A DNA stretch of 64,000 nt from Thiosymbion sp942492625 (GTDB lineage: Bacteria > Pseudomonadota > Gammaproteobacteria > Chromatiales > Chromatiaceae), in NCBI GenBank assembly GCA_942492625.1, contig CALOFM010000010.1, forward strand, positions 62,001 to 126,000, written 5' to 3'. Positions 42,813 through 51,046 of the stretch are shown one piece after another (position 1 is the stretch's first letter; the number at the start of each line of letters is the position of its first letter). Made by a program: the position numbers and the translations under genes. The notes beneath the pieces are model-generated. The model was not told the origin of the DNA. It was given only the letters and a program-made list of their open reading frames with translations, and did not search any database.

Positions 42813-42948
42813 ATCCGGGTACGATGCGCTAGCGCGTGTCGGCCCGGTTGCTTTCGGACTGGGATCTTCCGCCACAGCCTGAGCCCGTCGTTTTCGCGTT
42901 CGAGAGCGCGCACGATTCATCGCCCCGTAGCTCCGGTCCTGGCATCCC

Positions 42949-44253
42949 ATGAACCCCTTCGACATCCTTGCAATCCTGCTCACGCTCGCCGCGGTCTTCA
43001 GCTGGATCAATCATCGCTGGCTCGGGCTCCCTACCACAATCGGCCTCATGATGATCTCGCTGGTGATGTCCCTGGTCCTGCTCGCGCCCGTACCGGGCAC
43101 GGATGGTCTGGAGGGCCATGTGCAAGCGATGCTGGACGAATTGGACCTGGGTCAAACCCTCCTGCACGGGGTATTGAGCTTTCTACTCTTCGCCGGTGCC
43201 CTGCACGTACGTCTGCACGATCTGGCGCGGCAGAAATGGGTCATCGGCACCCTGGCGTCGGCGAGCGTGGTCGGCTCTACGTTACTCGTGGGGGGCGGTG
43301 CCTACCTGCTGTTCGGTTGGCTCGGACTCGTCATTCCCCTGTTCTACTGTCTGTTGCTCGGCGCCCTGATCTCGCCCACTGATCCCATCGCGGTCATGGG
43401 GATCTTGAAGAGCGCCGGCGCCCCGAAGAGCCTGGAGACCCAGATCGTCGGCGAGTCACTGTTCAACGACGGGGCGGCTGTGGTGATCTTTCTGGCACTG
43501 TTCCAAGCTGCCTCCGGGGCCGACGAGATCAGCCCCGCGGGCCTGCTGGGTCTGTTCCTGCGGGAGGCGGTCGGCGGTCTCGTCTTCGGCCTGGCCGCAG
43601 GTTGGGTCGCGCTGCAGATGCTGTCCTGCATCGACAGCTACAAGGTGGAGGTATTGATCACCCTCGCGCTGGCTTGCGGCTCCTATGCCCTGGCGGAGAA
43701 CTTGGACCTGTCTGCGCCCATCGCGGTCGTGGTGGCCGGGCTCATCATCGGAAATACGGGGCGGGACTCGGTCATGTCGACGCAGACAACCGAGCACGTC
43801 GACACCTTCTGGGAGCTGGTGGACGAGATCCTTAACGCGGTGCTCTTCGTTCAAATCGGCCTGGAGGTGATGGTGATCTCAATCGCGGAAGACTACGTCC
43901 TGGCGGGTGTACTCGCGATCCCCCTCGTACTATTCGCACGGGCGGTCAGCGTGGGGCTGCCTATCGGACTCATGCGCCGTTTTCGGAGCTTTTCCCCCGG
44001 GGTGGTCACGCTCCTCACTTGGGGCGGCTTGCGCGGCGGGGTCTCCGTCGCACTGGCCCTGTCACTGCCGGATGGCGAGACGCGCGACATTCTGGTGACC
44101 GTGACCTATGTCGTCGTGGTCTTCTCCATCCTGGTCCAAGGGATGACCCTCTCCCCCGTGATTCGCGCGAAAGCGGCGCAAGCGCAAAGGGAGCTGTCAC
44201 GGACCCATCTCCCCGGGGACCCCGCCACGCCCGAGATCACCAGGGACGATTGA
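42949..44253 (+). CDS. Na+(K+)/H+ antiporter, NhaP/CPA1 type
   Basis: A 434-residue inner-membrane protein with about 12 hydrophobic segments. CPA1 signatures: LLLGALISPTDPIAVMGIL, VGESLFNDGAAVVIFLALF with the ion-binding ND pair, and LLTWGGLRGGVSVALALSLP. It would exchange Na+ or K+ for protons for pH and salt control. The C-terminal cytoplasmic tail is short (about 30 residues). It stands between the chaperone pair and a two-component system. Confidence 0.92.
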   Translation: MNPFDILAILLTLAAVFSWINHRWLGLPTTIGLMMISLVMSLVLLAPVPGTDGLEGHVQAMLDELDLGQTLLHGVLSFLLFAGALHVRLHDLARQKWVIGTLASASVVGSTLLVGGGAYLLFGWLGLVIPLFYCLLLGALISPTDPIAVMGILKSAGAPKSLETQIVGESLFNDGAAVVIFLALFQAASGADEISPAGLLGLFLREAVGGLVFGLAAGWVALQMLSCIDSYKVEVLITLALACGSYALAENLDLSAPIAVVVAGLIIGNTGRDSVMSTQTTEHVDTFWELVDEILNAVLFVQIGLEVMVISIAEDYVLAGVLAIPLVLFARAVSVGLPIGLMRRFRSFSPGVVTLLTWGGLRGGVSVALALSLPDGETRDILVTVTYVVVVFSILVQGMTLSPVIRAKAAQAQRELSRTHLPGDPATPEITRDD

Positions 44254-44445
44254 CACGCCGGGCCAGCCGGCACATCAGTAAACGCCCGACCGCGCGGCGA
44301 CCGACCATTTCCAAGGGCATGCGCTTTACTCCCCGGCGATCGCGGACTCCTTGTACCCGAGTGCGCCGTGGAATTTCCTTGCCAAGCTGGCCGCAACCGT
44401 TACCATTTTGGCATTGCCCGTATCCCAATCGTGAGATTCCCGCCA

Positions 44446-45159
44446 GTGCCCCGCGTCTTGCTGATTGAAGACAACACGGATATCGCCCGGCTTATCGCGC
44501 TGCATGTGCGGGATCTTGGTTGTGAGGTAGACCAAGCCCACACTGGCGAGCAGGGACTAGCGCTGGCAAGGGGATGCCGCTATGACCTCGTAATTCTCGA
44601 CCTGATGTTGCCGGGCATGGACGGGCTGGCGGTGTGCCGGCACCTGCGCGCCGGCGAAGGCTATGTCCCCATCCTGATGCTCACGGCCAAGTCCACAGAG
44701 CTGGACCGGGTGCTGGGCCTGGAGCTGGGGGCCGACGATTACCTGACCAAACCTTTTTCCATTCCTGAGCTGCTGGCCCGGATCAAGGCACTGTTTCGCC
44801 GGGTAGATGCCCTCAGCCGGGCCGGGAACGAGGTGCAGGAAGACGATGCCGTCATTCAGGTCGGGCGTATGCGCATCGATCCGGCCAAGTATCGGGTCAC
44901 CATCGACGGCCGCGATGCGAGTCTGACTCTCAAGGAGTTCGACCTGCTGCTCCAGTTCGCCGCCAATCCGGGGCGCGTGTACACGCGTGCCCAGCTGCTG
45001 GATCTGATCTGGGGGCGCGGCCATCAAGGATACGAGCACACGGTCAATTCCCACATCAACCGCCTGCGCGCTAAGATAGAGCAGGTTCCCACGAAGCCGC
45101 AGCTTATCCTCACGGTCTGGGGTGTGGGCTACAAGTTCACCGAGGAAACGCCGCGCTGA
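44446..45159 (+). CDS. OmpR-family response regulator
   Basis: About 237 residues from the GTG at 44446 (MPRVLLIEDN); GTG at 44431 and ATG at 44368 are other options and none has a strong ribosome-binding site. The receiver domain shows the acidic IEDN, phospho-acceptor Asp52 in LVILDLMLPGMDG, the Thr in MLTAKS and Lys102 in LTKPF. Residues about 140-235 form a winged-helix DNA-binding domain (LTLKEFDLLLQFAANPGRVYTRAQLLDLIWG, in parts, and VNSHINRLRAKIE). The stop overlaps the histidine kinase start, so the two are a coupled pair. Confidence 0.92.
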   Translation: MPRVLLIEDNTDIARLIALHVRDLGCEVDQAHTGEQGLALARGCRYDLVILDLMLPGMDGLAVCRHLRAGEGYVPILMLTAKSTELDRVLGLELGADDYLTKPFSIPELLARIKALFRRVDALSRAGNEVQEDDAVIQVGRMRIDPAKYRVTIDGRDASLTLKEFDLLLQFAANPGRVYTRAQLLDLIWGRGHQGYEHTVNSHINRLRAKIEQVPTKPQLILTVWGVGYKFTEETPR

Positions 45160-46637
45160 TGCCCCGATCCCTATTCAGCCGCCTCGCCTTTGGATTCCTG
45201 CTGCTGATGTCGATGCTGTGTATCCTTTACTTGGGGCTCACTCTGCATGCATCCCGGCTCTACTTGAAGGAGGTCAACCAGAACCTGAACCGGGAGCTGG
45301 CACGTAACCTGATCGACGACTACGGATTGCAGGTGGAGCAGGGCCGCTACGATGCCAAGGCGATGGAAGGGATCTTCCACGCATTCATGGTGGTGAACCC
45401 GAGCATCGAGGTCTATCTGCTGGACGCCGATGGCCGGATCCTGGCCTATGACGCGCCGCCGGGACGGGTGAAGCTCCAACGCGTGGACCTGGCACCTGTG
45501 AAACGCCTCATCGCCAACACCGGCACGGCGCCCGTAACCGGCCCGGACCCACGCGGCCCCCGGCGCGAAAAGGTGTTCTCCGCAGCCCCCATAGGCCCGG
45601 TCGAGCGTCCGGCGGGCTATCTGTACGTGGTCCTGGCCGGAGAGCAGTACGACTCGGTGGCCGCCATGTTTTCAACCAGCTTCATATTGCGCTTCGCCAC
45701 CTACGGGGTGGTCGCGAGTCTGCTGCTGACCCTGTTGGTGGGCCTGTGGCTGCTTCATCACCTCACCTATCGTCTGCGGCGGCTGGACGGCGCCATGACG
45801 GCGTTTCGGGACAGCGGATTCGAGCGCTTCGTTCCGCCGGCGGGAGTGGATACCAGCTCCCGCGATGAAATCGGCCGCCTGGGTCGCAGCTTCACGGAGA
45901 TGGCCGGGCGCATTCAAAGCCAGATGGCGGCGCTGCGCGATTCCGACCGGATGCGCCGGGAGCTGCTGGCGAACGTCTCCCACGACCTGCGCACACCCAT
46001 AACTTCGGTCAAGGGCTACCTGGAGACACTACTGCTCAAGGCGGACCGACTCAGCCGCGAAGAGCAGCAGGAGTATTTGGAGATCGCCCTTCGACATTCG
46101 GAGCGTCTGGGCCGACTGGTGGAAGAGCTATTCGAGCTGGCCCGGCTGGAGTCGGATCACAACCCCCTGCAGCGGGAGACCTTCTCGCTTGCGGAGCTGG
46201 TGCAAGATGTAGTGGCGAAGAATCGGATCTGGGCCGACGGCAGGCAGGTCCACCTGGACGCTGAGATACCGCCGGATTTGCCCTTCGTCGAGGCGGACAT
46301 CGGGCTCATGGAGCGGGTACTTCAAAACCTGATCGACAACGCTTTGCGGCATACGCCGAGCGGGGGCCAGGTCTGCGTCAGTCTGGAGGCCCGGCCCGGC
46401 GCCGTGCGTGTCCACGTGGCCGATACCGGCGAGGGCATTCCGCCCGAGGAGCTGCCCTACATCTTCGACCGCTTCTACCAGGTACAGCACGGCGAACACG
46501 GCAACGAGCGCAGCGGATCCGGCCTGGGTCTCGCCATTGCCCGGCGCATCCTGGAGCTGCACCAGGGGCGGATTGCCGTCAGCAGCGTGCCCAACGCCGG
46601 CACCCGATTCGACCTGGATATCCCCGCTCTGGCCTGA
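45159..46637 (+). CDS. Sensor histidine kinase
   Basis: A 492-residue membrane kinase. TM1 is at about 9-30, a periplasmic sensor of about 145 residues follows, and TM2 is at about 177-200 (YGVVASLLLTLLVGLWLL). A HAMP segment with DEIGRLGRSFTEMAGRIQ leads to the HisKA box ANVSHDLRTPITS with phospho-acceptor His275, then the HATPase motifs NLIDNALRHTP (N box), VADTGEGIPPEELPYIFDRFYQ and SGSGLGLAIARRILELH. It would sense an unknown periplasmic signal and phosphorylate the adjacent regulator. It overlaps that gene by one base (TGATG). Confidence 0.93.
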   Translation: MPRSLFSRLAFGFLLLMSMLCILYLGLTLHASRLYLKEVNQNLNRELARNLIDDYGLQVEQGRYDAKAMEGIFHAFMVVNPSIEVYLLDADGRILAYDAPPGRVKLQRVDLAPVKRLIANTGTAPVTGPDPRGPRREKVFSAAPIGPVERPAGYLYVVLAGEQYDSVAAMFSTSFILRFATYGVVASLLLTLLVGLWLLHHLTYRLRRLDGAMTAFRDSGFERFVPPAGVDTSSRDEIGRLGRSFTEMAGRIQSQMAALRDSDRMRRELLANVSHDLRTPITSVKGYLETLLLKADRLSREEQQEYLEIALRHSERLGRLVEELFELARLESDHNPLQRETFSLAELVQDVVAKNRIWADGRQVHLDAEIPPDLPFVEADIGLMERVLQNLIDNALRHTPSGGQVCVSLEARPGAVRVHVADTGEGIPPEELPYIFDRFYQVQHGEHGNERSGSGLGLAIARRILELHQGRIAVSSVPNAGTRFDLDIPALA

Positions 46638-46729
46638 TTTCCGCTCCCGACGATTTTCTCCACCGTCTCTGGATACTTTCGTGAGATTCGGGAGGATTCC
46701 GTGATCCCGCAGGGCCAACCTGTCCTCAG

Positions 46730-46751
46730 GCGCACGAACGGTGCGCTTTTT
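46730..46751 (+). terminator. Rho-independent terminator after the two-component pair
   Basis: GCGCAC, loop GAACG, GTGCGC, then TTTTT. It lies 92 bases after the kinase stop and only 25 bases before the spondin gene start, so it could also act as an attenuator for that gene. Confidence 0.75.
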
Positions 46752-46776
46752 GACCAATACCCTGGAGGACAGGACT

Positions 46777-47466
46777 ATGAAACGACCTATTACCACCGCA
46801 TTCGCCCTAGGTACCCTGCTGACCTTGACCGGCGTCTGCACGACCGCCGGTGCTGGCAGTTATGGGCACAGACCGACCTACGATGTCACCGTCACCAATG
46901 TAACCCATGGGGTGACCTTCACTCCCCTCCTGGTGGTCAGCCATCGCGCGGCCTCGGACCTGCTGTTCACCCCGGGCGATGCACCGAGCGGCGAGTTGGC
47001 AGCCCTGGCCGAAGCGGGCGACGTCGTACCCCTTGCCGGTGTGCTCTCGTCCAATCCGAGGGTATTGGCCATCGACGAAGGAACCAGCGGCATGCTAGCT
47101 CCGGGAGAATCGGTCACCGTGACCATACAGGCCGTCCCGGGCCGGGGGTACATCTCCCTGGCCGCCATGCTCCTGCCCACCAACGACGGCATGGCTGTCT
47201 CGCAGAACGTGCGGGTGCCCGTCGGTAAAAACTCGACGACGGCATGGGCCTACGGTTTTGACGCCGGAAGCGAGCTCAACGACGAGGATTGCGAAAATAT
47301 CCCCGGCCCCCATTGCGGCGGCAATGCCGGCTCGCCGGACGATGTAAGCGACGAGGGCTATGTGCACATCCACCCCGGCATACAGGGCGTCGGTGACCTG
47401 GCACCCGGGGTTTACGACTGGAGGAACCCGGTTGCTCGGGTGACGGTCAAGCGCACCCAACGCTGA
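46777..47466 (+). CDS. Secreted spondin-domain protein
   Basis: A 229-residue exported protein: signal peptide MKRPITTAFALGTLLTL... ending near AGAGS, then a spondin_N-type beta domain (YDVTVTNVTHGVTFTPLLVVSH, LAEAGDVVPLAGVL, APGESVTVTIQAVPGRGYISLAAMLLPTNDG in parts). Near the C-terminus DEDCENIPGPHCGG has two cysteines likely to form a disulfide, followed by EGYVHIHPGIQGVGDL. GGAGGACAGG precedes the ATG at 46777. It may bind metal or adhere at the surface; function unknown. It lies just downstream of the two-component terminator. Confidence 0.82.
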   Translation: MKRPITTAFALGTLLTLTGVCTTAGAGSYGHRPTYDVTVTNVTHGVTFTPLLVVSHRAASDLLFTPGDAPSGELAALAEAGDVVPLAGVLSSNPRVLAIDEGTSGMLAPGESVTVTIQAVPGRGYISLAAMLLPTNDGMAVSQNVRVPVGKNSTTAWAYGFDAGSELNDEDCENIPGPHCGGNAGSPDDVSDEGYVHIHPGIQGVGDLAPGVYDWRNPVARVTVKRTQR

Positions 47467-47561
47467 CCCCCACTGCGGTAGCGCCTGCCGGTCTCGCGTG
47501 TCGCGGAAATGAAAGCTTCCTGCGATGCGCGGGGCCACGGGCCGCTAGCCGCGCGGTTTCA

Positions 47562-48504
47562 GTGCCGAAGCATGCGCGTCTGGTTGCTCAAGTACACCGA
47601 GCTCCCAGCTATCGCGAGCTTCCCCGCAGCGAGGGGCGCACTGGGGTGAGCAACCACGCAGAGGTGGTCCGAGTGACCTTCGACCCGGAGGTAACCAGCG
47701 CGTGGGCGCAGCAGAAGGTCATCCGGGAGATCAAGGTCTTCCTCCAGTCCCACGGCGTCGGCAAGACAATCGTGGTCAAAGGCATCCTGCAGATCCTCCT
47801 GGCCAAGGGCGCGGAGGTTCAGCTCTGCGCCCCCACCGGCCGCGCCGCCAAGCGCCTCTCCGAATCCACCGGCTCAGAGGCCAGGACCATCCACCGCCTG
47901 CTGTAGGTGGTCATCGAGCGCATCCCGAAACGCTTCGGGCTCGACCCTGTGGACGACGTCCAGATTCTGACCCCGATGAACCACGGTGGCCTGGGCGCCC
48001 GCTCTCTCAACCTGGAGCTCCAGCAGCACCTGAACCCCGCCGCCCAACCCCGGATTACCCGCTTCGGCTGGACCTATGCCCCCGGAGACAAGGTCATCCA
48101 GACCGTAAACGACTATGACAAAGCGGTCTTCAACGGTGATATAGGCCGCGTCGGGCGCATCGACGTAGAGGAAGGGATGGTTTTCATCGACTACGACGGC
48201 CGCAGGTAGAGTACGAGCTCGGCGAGCTGGACGAGATCTCTCTTGCCTACGCCACCACCTTACACAAGAGCCATGGCTCCGAGTACCAGGCCGTCGTGAT
48301 CCCCCTGTCCACCCAGCACTACAGCCTGCTGGAACGCAACCTGCTCTACACCGCGGTGACCCGGGGAAAGCGGCTGGTGGTCCTGATCGCCCAAACCAAG
48401 GCACTGGGCATGGCGGTGAAGCGTGAGCTGTCCGTCAAGCGCCTGACCAAGCTGCGCCAAAGGCTTCAGGCACTCGCCGGCCACCCGGATCGACCCGGGG
48501 GTTA
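47562..48504 (+). pseudogene. Decayed RecD2-type helicase gene
   Basis: Three consecutive pieces read as parts of a RecD2 (RecD-like, about 730 residues) helicase. Piece 1 (47562-47906) joins AWAQQKVIREIKVFLQSHGVG to KTIVVKGIL, which skips the region before the Walker A loop and damages the loop itself, then has APTGRAAKRLSESTG and TIHRLL before a stop. Piece 2 (47907-48209) has VQILTPMNHGGLGARSLNLELQ and GDKVIQTVNDYDKAVFNGDIG, then a one-base frameshift. Piece 3 (about 48206-48504) has ATTLHKSHGSEYQAVVIPLS and ERNLLYTAVTRGKRLVVLIA. Large internal deletions, a stop and a frameshift leave about 310 residues of coding trace. Confidence 0.85.
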
Positions 48505-48817
48505 ACATCCTTTGATCAAGGCTTGTTGCTGCGGCCTCAACCAACAAGTAACGAAGACGAGCATCGCCCCGAGCGCGGAGACCGCGAAGGGCCAAAGAGC
48601 CGCGAAGAAGACATCGCATGGCGCGCGATACCCATACGCACTCCCCCCGATGCAATTCCGCAAGACGCCCGGGTATACTCGGCTTGAGCTGCCATCGCCG
48701 CCGTCCGCAACTCCCTCGTCGGACCCGATTCGCGTCCTTTGCGTCATTCGTAGTTAAATCCCAACTTGTCCCAAGCCAACAGGCGTTGCTGCCCCATCCC
48801 GGACCGAGCCAGATCCG
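48505..48817. other. Interval with degenerate repeat arms
   Basis: 313 bases between the recD2 remnant and the second RND operon. It contains ACCGCGAAGGGCCAAAGAG near 48581 and the opposite-facing CGCGTCCTTTGCGTCATT near 48731, which look like decayed arms of the same repeat family as 34705-34835. No gene seen. Confidence 0.5.
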
Positions 48818-50176
48818 ATGCCGATATCTGAAAAAATGATCCCCCGAAAATGGATGTTCTTCATCCCCCTGGCGGCGGGTATAGCCATCCTTCTTCTGCT
48901 CACCCGCCAGAGCGCTCCCCCGGAGCATCTCGAAGTCAGCGCTCCCGCCCGGGTGGTGCGCTACATTGAAGCACCCCTCGTAACCATGGTCCCTCGTGCC
49001 TTGGGCTACGGGCGGGTGCGTCCGGTCCGGGTGTGGGAGGCGGTGGCCGAGGTGAGCGGACGCATCGTCGAGATCCATCCGCGGCTGCTCAAGGGCGCGC
49101 TCCTCGCGCGGGACGCGCTGCTGGTGCGCATCGATCCCACCGAGTACGAGCTGGCCGTCGCCCAGGTACGGGCGGACATCCTGGCGGCCCGGGCCCAGCT
49201 CTCGGAGATGGAGGTCAAGGAGACCAACACCCGCGCCTCTCTGGCCATAGAGGAGGAATCACTGGACCTGCGCGAGGCAGAGGTCGCGCGCAAGTCGGAG
49301 CTGGTGAAGAAGGGTACCTTGAGCGCGTCCGATTACGAGCAGGAGCAACGCAACTTGTTGGGCCAGCGGCAGCAGGTGCAGTCCCAGACGAACGCCCTGA
49401 ACCTGATGCCCGCCGAGCGCGAGTCTTTGGAGGCCCAGCTTTCGCGCTTTCAGGCCCAACTCGACAGCGCGAAGCTAGATCTCGGCCGCACCGATATCCA
49501 CCTGCCCTTCCGAGCCCGGATCTCGGAGGTCAATGTGGAGCAGACCCAGTATGTGCGTGAGGGCGCGGTGCTGGCGAAGGCGGATGCCATAAACGAGGCC
49601 GAGATCGAGGCCCAGATACCCATTGCCCGCATGCGCGCCCTGCTGCGCTCGGACAAGACCCTGGACTTCGACCTGGTCGAGCCGGGCCTCTTGGCCCAAG
49701 AGCTCGGCATCGATGCCCGTGTCTGGCTACGCGATCCCGGCGGCGACGTGCTCTGGCAGGCGCAGTTCCAACGCATGAGCGACACCCTGGACCCGGACAC
49801 CCGTACCGTGGGCGTCATCGTCCAGGTCGACGAGCCCTACGCCAACGTGCGTCCCGGCGAGCGCCCACCCCTGGTCAAGGGCATGTTCGTGGAGGTCGAC
49901 CTGCGCGGCCCGCCGCGCCCGGACCGGCTGGTGGTCCCCCGCCACGCCCTGCAAGACGGCCGGGTCTACCTGGTGGAGGAAGGCCGCCTGGTGATCCGCG
50001 AGGTGGAGCTGGAATCGCTGCATCCCGAATATGCGGTAATCGCCTCGGGCATCGAGCCCGGTGCCCCTGTGATCGTCTCGGATCTGGTACCGGCTATAGA
50101 GGGAATGAGGCTGGAGGGGCAGCCGGATGCTGAAGCCCTGGAGCGCTTGATCGCCCAGGCGCAGGCGTTGGAATGA
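48818..50176 (+). CDS. RND efflux periplasmic adaptor (HlyD/AcrA family)
   Basis: A 452-residue membrane-fusion protein with one N-terminal hydrophobic helix (about 12-28, FIPLAAGIAILLLL) and no lipobox. Order: lipoyl half AEVSGRIVEIHPRLLKGALL, a long helical hairpin (about 105-225) rich in E, A and R, second lipoyl half LPFRARISEVNVEQTQYVREGAVL, then barrel domains and VVPRHALQDGRVYLVEEGRLV. An ATG at 48836 is an alternative start. The stop overlaps the DUF429 gene by 4 bases. Its pump is encoded at 51047, so the DUF429 gene interrupts the pair. Confidence 0.87.
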   Translation: MPISEKMIPRKWMFFIPLAAGIAILLLLTRQSAPPEHLEVSAPARVVRYIEAPLVTMVPRALGYGRVRPVRVWEAVAEVSGRIVEIHPRLLKGALLARDALLVRIDPTEYELAVAQVRADILAARAQLSEMEVKETNTRASLAIEEESLDLREAEVARKSELVKKGTLSASDYEQEQRNLLGQRQQVQSQTNALNLMPAERESLEAQLSRFQAQLDSAKLDLGRTDIHLPFRARISEVNVEQTQYVREGAVLAKADAINEAEIEAQIPIARMRALLRSDKTLDFDLVEPGLLAQELGIDARVWLRDPGGDVLWQAQFQRMSDTLDPDTRTVGVIVQVDEPYANVRPGERPPLVKGMFVEVDLRGPPRPDRLVVPRHALQDGRVYLVEEGRLVIREVELESLHPEYAVIASGIEPGAPVIVSDLVPAIEGMRLEGQPDAEALERLIAQAQALE

Positions 50177-51012
50177 GTGCCGTGTGTTCTCAAGATCTGA
50201 TTGGAGTCGGTTGGGACGTTCGAGGTTGGCAGAGCAACCAACAAGCCACCGCCGTAGCTAGGTTTCGCGTGGGCACCGGATCTGTCGAATGGCTGGGCGT
50301 TTCGGACCATTTCGGTTTCTCCAAGGGCTCACTTCCGGGCTTGAAAGATCTCATTGCACCAGCGTTGCGAGCGGCGGATACGGACGTAGACCTTTCAGCG
50401 GCACGCGTCGCGATAGCAATCGACGCCCCGCTGAGCCTTCCCAAAGCTCTTGGCAACTTGATAGCGGGGCACCCCGAACGGCAACAGGTTCCGGCGAAAG
50501 AAATCGATAACCGACTCGCGTATCGGGACTGCGAGCGATGGATTGAATCCAAGTTCGGAAAGAAACCGCTGTCAGCTCCATTCGACAAGCTGGGTAACAA
50601 CGCCACTTTGGCGATCTCCGTAAGCCAGCAGCTCGAACGCGAGGGCTTCACGTTGGTCCCCCAGAGCGCATTGGCTTCGGACAGAGCACTAATCGAGGTC
50701 TACCCGGCACTCGCCAAAGCCGGTCCGCAGAAGACAGATCCCGCGGTTTCGGTGCTGGGCCGCCATCTACCAACAGAGATCGAAACCGGTACCGATCAAT
50801 ACGACGCAGCCATAAGCGCACTACTCGGCCTAATCTACCTTGGCGCCGGACCCGAGATGAGCCTCCCCGAGCTGATTCCATTCCCGAAATCCGCAGACCC
50901 GCAAGAAGGGTGGATTTTTGCACTACCGCCAGGGCTCGGTCAGGGCGAGGTGAAAGTTACGCAGACGGTGCAACCTCGTCCCGAGTTGCACCCTACACGC
51001 GTAACTCTTTAA
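50173..51012 (+). CDS. DUF429 protein (predicted RNase H-like fold)
   Basis: A 279-residue protein of the DUF429 family, predicted to have a ribonuclease H-like fold: GVGWDVRGW at the N-terminus, VAIAIDAPLSLP, RDCERWIESKFGKKPLSAPFDKLGNNAT (in parts), IEVYPALAK and DQYDAAISALLGL. It starts inside the stop of the RND adaptor (ATGA overlap) and ends 34 bases before the RND pump. Its codon use looks less GC-rich than both neighbours, which suggests later insertion. No link between DUF429 and efflux is known to me. Confidence 0.8.
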   Translation: MSAVCSQDLIGVGWDVRGWQSNQQATAVARFRVGTGSVEWLGVSDHFGFSKGSLPGLKDLIAPALRAADTDVDLSAARVAIAIDAPLSLPKALGNLIAGHPERQQVPAKEIDNRLAYRDCERWIESKFGKKPLSAPFDKLGNNATLAISVSQQLEREGFTLVPQSALASDRALIEVYPALAKAGPQKTDPAVSVLGRHLPTEIETGTDQYDAAISALLGLIYLGAGPEMSLPELIPFPKSADPQEGWIFALPPGLGQGEVKVTQTVQPRPELHPTRVTL

Positions 51013-51046
51013 CACACTTATTTTTTTCTATGAGGAAAAAAATAAA

